The notes beneath the pieces were generated by a model. It did not search any database, was not told the DNA's origin, and saw only the letters and a program-made list of their open reading frames with translations. Source: Temnothorax longispinosus (Eukaryota; Arthropoda; Insecta; Hymenoptera; Formicidae). From it: a stretch of DNA of 64,000 nt. The position numbers and the translations under genes were made by a program. The stretch spans positions 7,121,224-7,185,223 of the forward strand of contig NC_092366.1 in NCBI RefSeq assembly GCF_030848805.1, in the 5' to 3' direction. Each line of letters opens with the position of its first letter. Positions within the stretch are counted from its first letter, which is position 1. Positions 62,330 through 64,000 of this stretch are shown piece after piece.

Positions 62330-62450
62330 TTATTAATTTATATTTATAAATATATTATAAATTATATTTATAAATATAAATATAATTATATAAGTTTATA
62401 TTTATATATTAACTTTTATTATATTTATATTAATTTTTATTTATTTCACA
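62330..62450. repeat. AT-only low-complexity tract
   Basis: About 120 bases built almost wholly of tata/ttta blocks downstream of the ZER1-like gene. It includes the TTTATT string (AATAAA on the minus strand) near 62437, a possible polyadenylation signal for that gene. Confidence 0.7.
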
Positions 62451-62764
62451 ATATCCCAGCTTTTTGTGGATTCCCTAGGGATTTTGCAAAAAAAAAATAA
62501 AACAAAAAAAAATGAGGCACGAAATTCCTGCGACATATACTTATTTCGTCTTAAGTGCAGAAAGTATGACATATGACATAGCACAGCTACAAAGAACAGA
62601 TCTATCGTTATCAAGTTAATGTAACACACTCATGTTTAATTTGACTCGTCTACGTAATTATTCCTCCGCTATTCGTCAAAGTTATGATACTAATCATAAT
62701 TTGTTTTGTCTAAAGAGATGATATAAATTATGCGACGTGCATAATGATGTTACTAAGATTTCTT

Positions 62765-63983
62765 TCAGCCGTCCAGACTATATTCCGCGTCTAAGGCAGA
62801 ATTAGAAACATTTACATCGTCGGAATGGCTCTCATATTGACAGCAATTTTCGATCACCAAGTTTGCGAGTTCTTTTATACGTTCGTATGGTCTGGGATCT
62901 TCTATCACCATATGTAGCTTCTCCAGCCCTCCTTCTTTTACTACCAATGCACAGTATTTGAATGCTAAAACATCGATTAAATTATATTACATAAAATAGC
63001 CAGAGCCAAATAGAGCAAAACAGCGGATATTAAATGATTCGTCGTAAGTATGAATATTATTAAATACGTACAGTATACTTTGGTGAGATTGGCGAGAGCC
63101 CAAGCAGCCCAATGTTGACACGGAGGAGTATGATACACATCCAGCAGGCGTAATAATGGTCCAAACGAGCGATAATTGATGTTACGTTCTGCATTTAAGT
63201 CCCAACTTTCAATCGCTTGCACCATGTATTTAAGAACCTCCTTACGAGTTGGCTTTTCTATTGTCCAAGCGTCAATACCATCAGATGCCATGTGTGCCAA
63301 TATACCAGCAGCATTGTACGGAACCTATATAAATCGAGAAATATATCCATTTGTGAGCACATTAGAATTAAAAAAAAAAAATGGAGAAAAAAAAGGAAAA
63401 TACGAAACCTCGATTCCATCGCTATTAGAACGTAACAGATTGGCGAAGACGGTTACATATCGTTCCTGCATAAGATGGATCCGAAGATATTCGACTTCTG
63501 CTACATTACCGAGCAAACCCATCATATTCCTCAACAGTTCTTCTTTATGTGGATATTGCTAGACACATGATAGAATATTATATTGCAGTAGAAACGAAAA
63601 TTGCAGCTTAAGCTAAATATATCGTGTTTCAAGCATCGAACGTATGTTGTAAGACATACCTGTACGCATTTGAGGAAGAGTGCCATGCCTTCCTCATCTA
63701 AAAATCGTTGGCAATTTATAGATGTTTCATCTGTCATATTCCACATAGTTGACCATGCGACTTCTAATACATCGTCAAATATATTCGTCTCCACTCTGTA
63801 CTCGACCAATTCTAACATAGTTTTAACGCAACCCAGTTTGCCGAGTAATTTTTTCTCTTTACCTTCCACTTGACAAGCTAAAGAATTTAATAGATATATG
63901 CCGATTCTTTGGACAAAACTTTCTGGCTCTGAGTGTTTGGCTGAATGTAGAAGCACCTTTACAAGGGTTTCATAATTCGACAT
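62765..63983 (-). CDS. ZYG11/ZER1-family Cullin-2 ligase receptor, C-terminal part
   Basis: ZYG11/ZER1 proteins are substrate receptors of Cullin-2 ubiquitin ligases and recognise N-terminal glycine-type degrons through C-terminal armadillo repeats. Minus-strand exons: 63660-63983, 63409-63558, 63072-63324, 62765-62964, all in frame. Diagnostic ARM segments are VAWSTMWNMTDETSINCQRF, LRNMMGLLGNVAEVEYLRIH, VPYNAAGILAHMASDGIDAW, NINYRSFGPLLRLL and QHWAAWALANLTKVYSFKYC. The C-terminus is NSALDAEYSLDG. The exon at 63983 starts right after an acceptor (ctgtag), so its first ATG is internal. The leucine-rich-repeat and VHL-box N-terminus lie beyond the right edge. ZER1 versus ZYG11B cannot be settled from this part; insect orthologs are usually named zer-1. 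Confidence 0.9.
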
Positions 63984-64000
63984 CTACAGAAATGAATGAT

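Larger units (their letters stand above)
59971..62764. other. Intergenic stretch between the Pep-like and ZER1-like genes
   Basis: No supported gene. It holds a 34-bp unit duplicated with 40-bp period at 61852-61925 and an extremely AT-rich run at about 62330-62450. The 3' UTR of the minus-strand ZER1-like gene enters from the right. Confidence 0.5.

Overview
This is a eukaryotic, insect-type window. Genes are split by short GT-AG introns, intergenic DNA is AT-rich, and CpG-rich blocks sit at probable promoters. Microsatellites and many small inverted-repeat elements are scattered through it. The gene products (Smg5, ubiquilin, an ecdysone-puff-type zinc finger protein, a ZYG11/ZER1 protein) look arthropod, and a hymenopteran such as an ant is my best guess. 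That taxonomic call is inference; no marker settles it.

Layout. Positions 393-4437 (+) hold Smg5, a nonsense-mediated-decay factor, whose first exon is missing or unrecognised. Positions 6046-9365 (+) hold a complete seven-exon ubiquilin gene with a CpG-rich leader and several AATAAA signals downstream. From about 10.9 to 28 kb there is no gene I can support. This stretch holds a CpG island with a probable non-coding first exon, a 3.1-kb fold-back transposon (15145-18256), a purine/pyrimidine-skewed block and microsatellites. Positions 28075-43257 (+) hold a four-membrane-span protein in four coding exons, with an intron of about 12 kb that contains a TTAA-flanked element and a TATA/E-box cluster. 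An inverted-repeat element follows the gene directly and carries its first AATAAA.

Positions 48928-50540 (-) hold a complete mitochondrial adrenodoxin-type [2Fe-2S] ferredoxin. Positions 52252-58758 (-) hold a ten-coding-exon, 839-residue Gly/Arg-rich four-zinc-finger protein resembling Drosophila Pep. Two of its introns carry hairpin elements, and one carries unexplained open frames. Positions 62765-63983 (-) hold the C-terminal ARM part of a ZYG11/ZER1-family ubiquitin-ligase receptor, which runs off the right edge.

The genes do not form a pathway. Two touch protein quality control (ubiquilin, ZER1-like) and two touch RNA (Smg5, Pep-like), but this is probably coincidence of location. The most unusual object is the fold-back element. 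It has a perfect 9-bp target duplication, arms of 2132 and 980 bp, and an internal array of about 164-bp monomers in alternating A/B types. No transposase is visible in it. I joined exons by eye using splice consensus and reading-frame continuity; every joined gene closes in frame.
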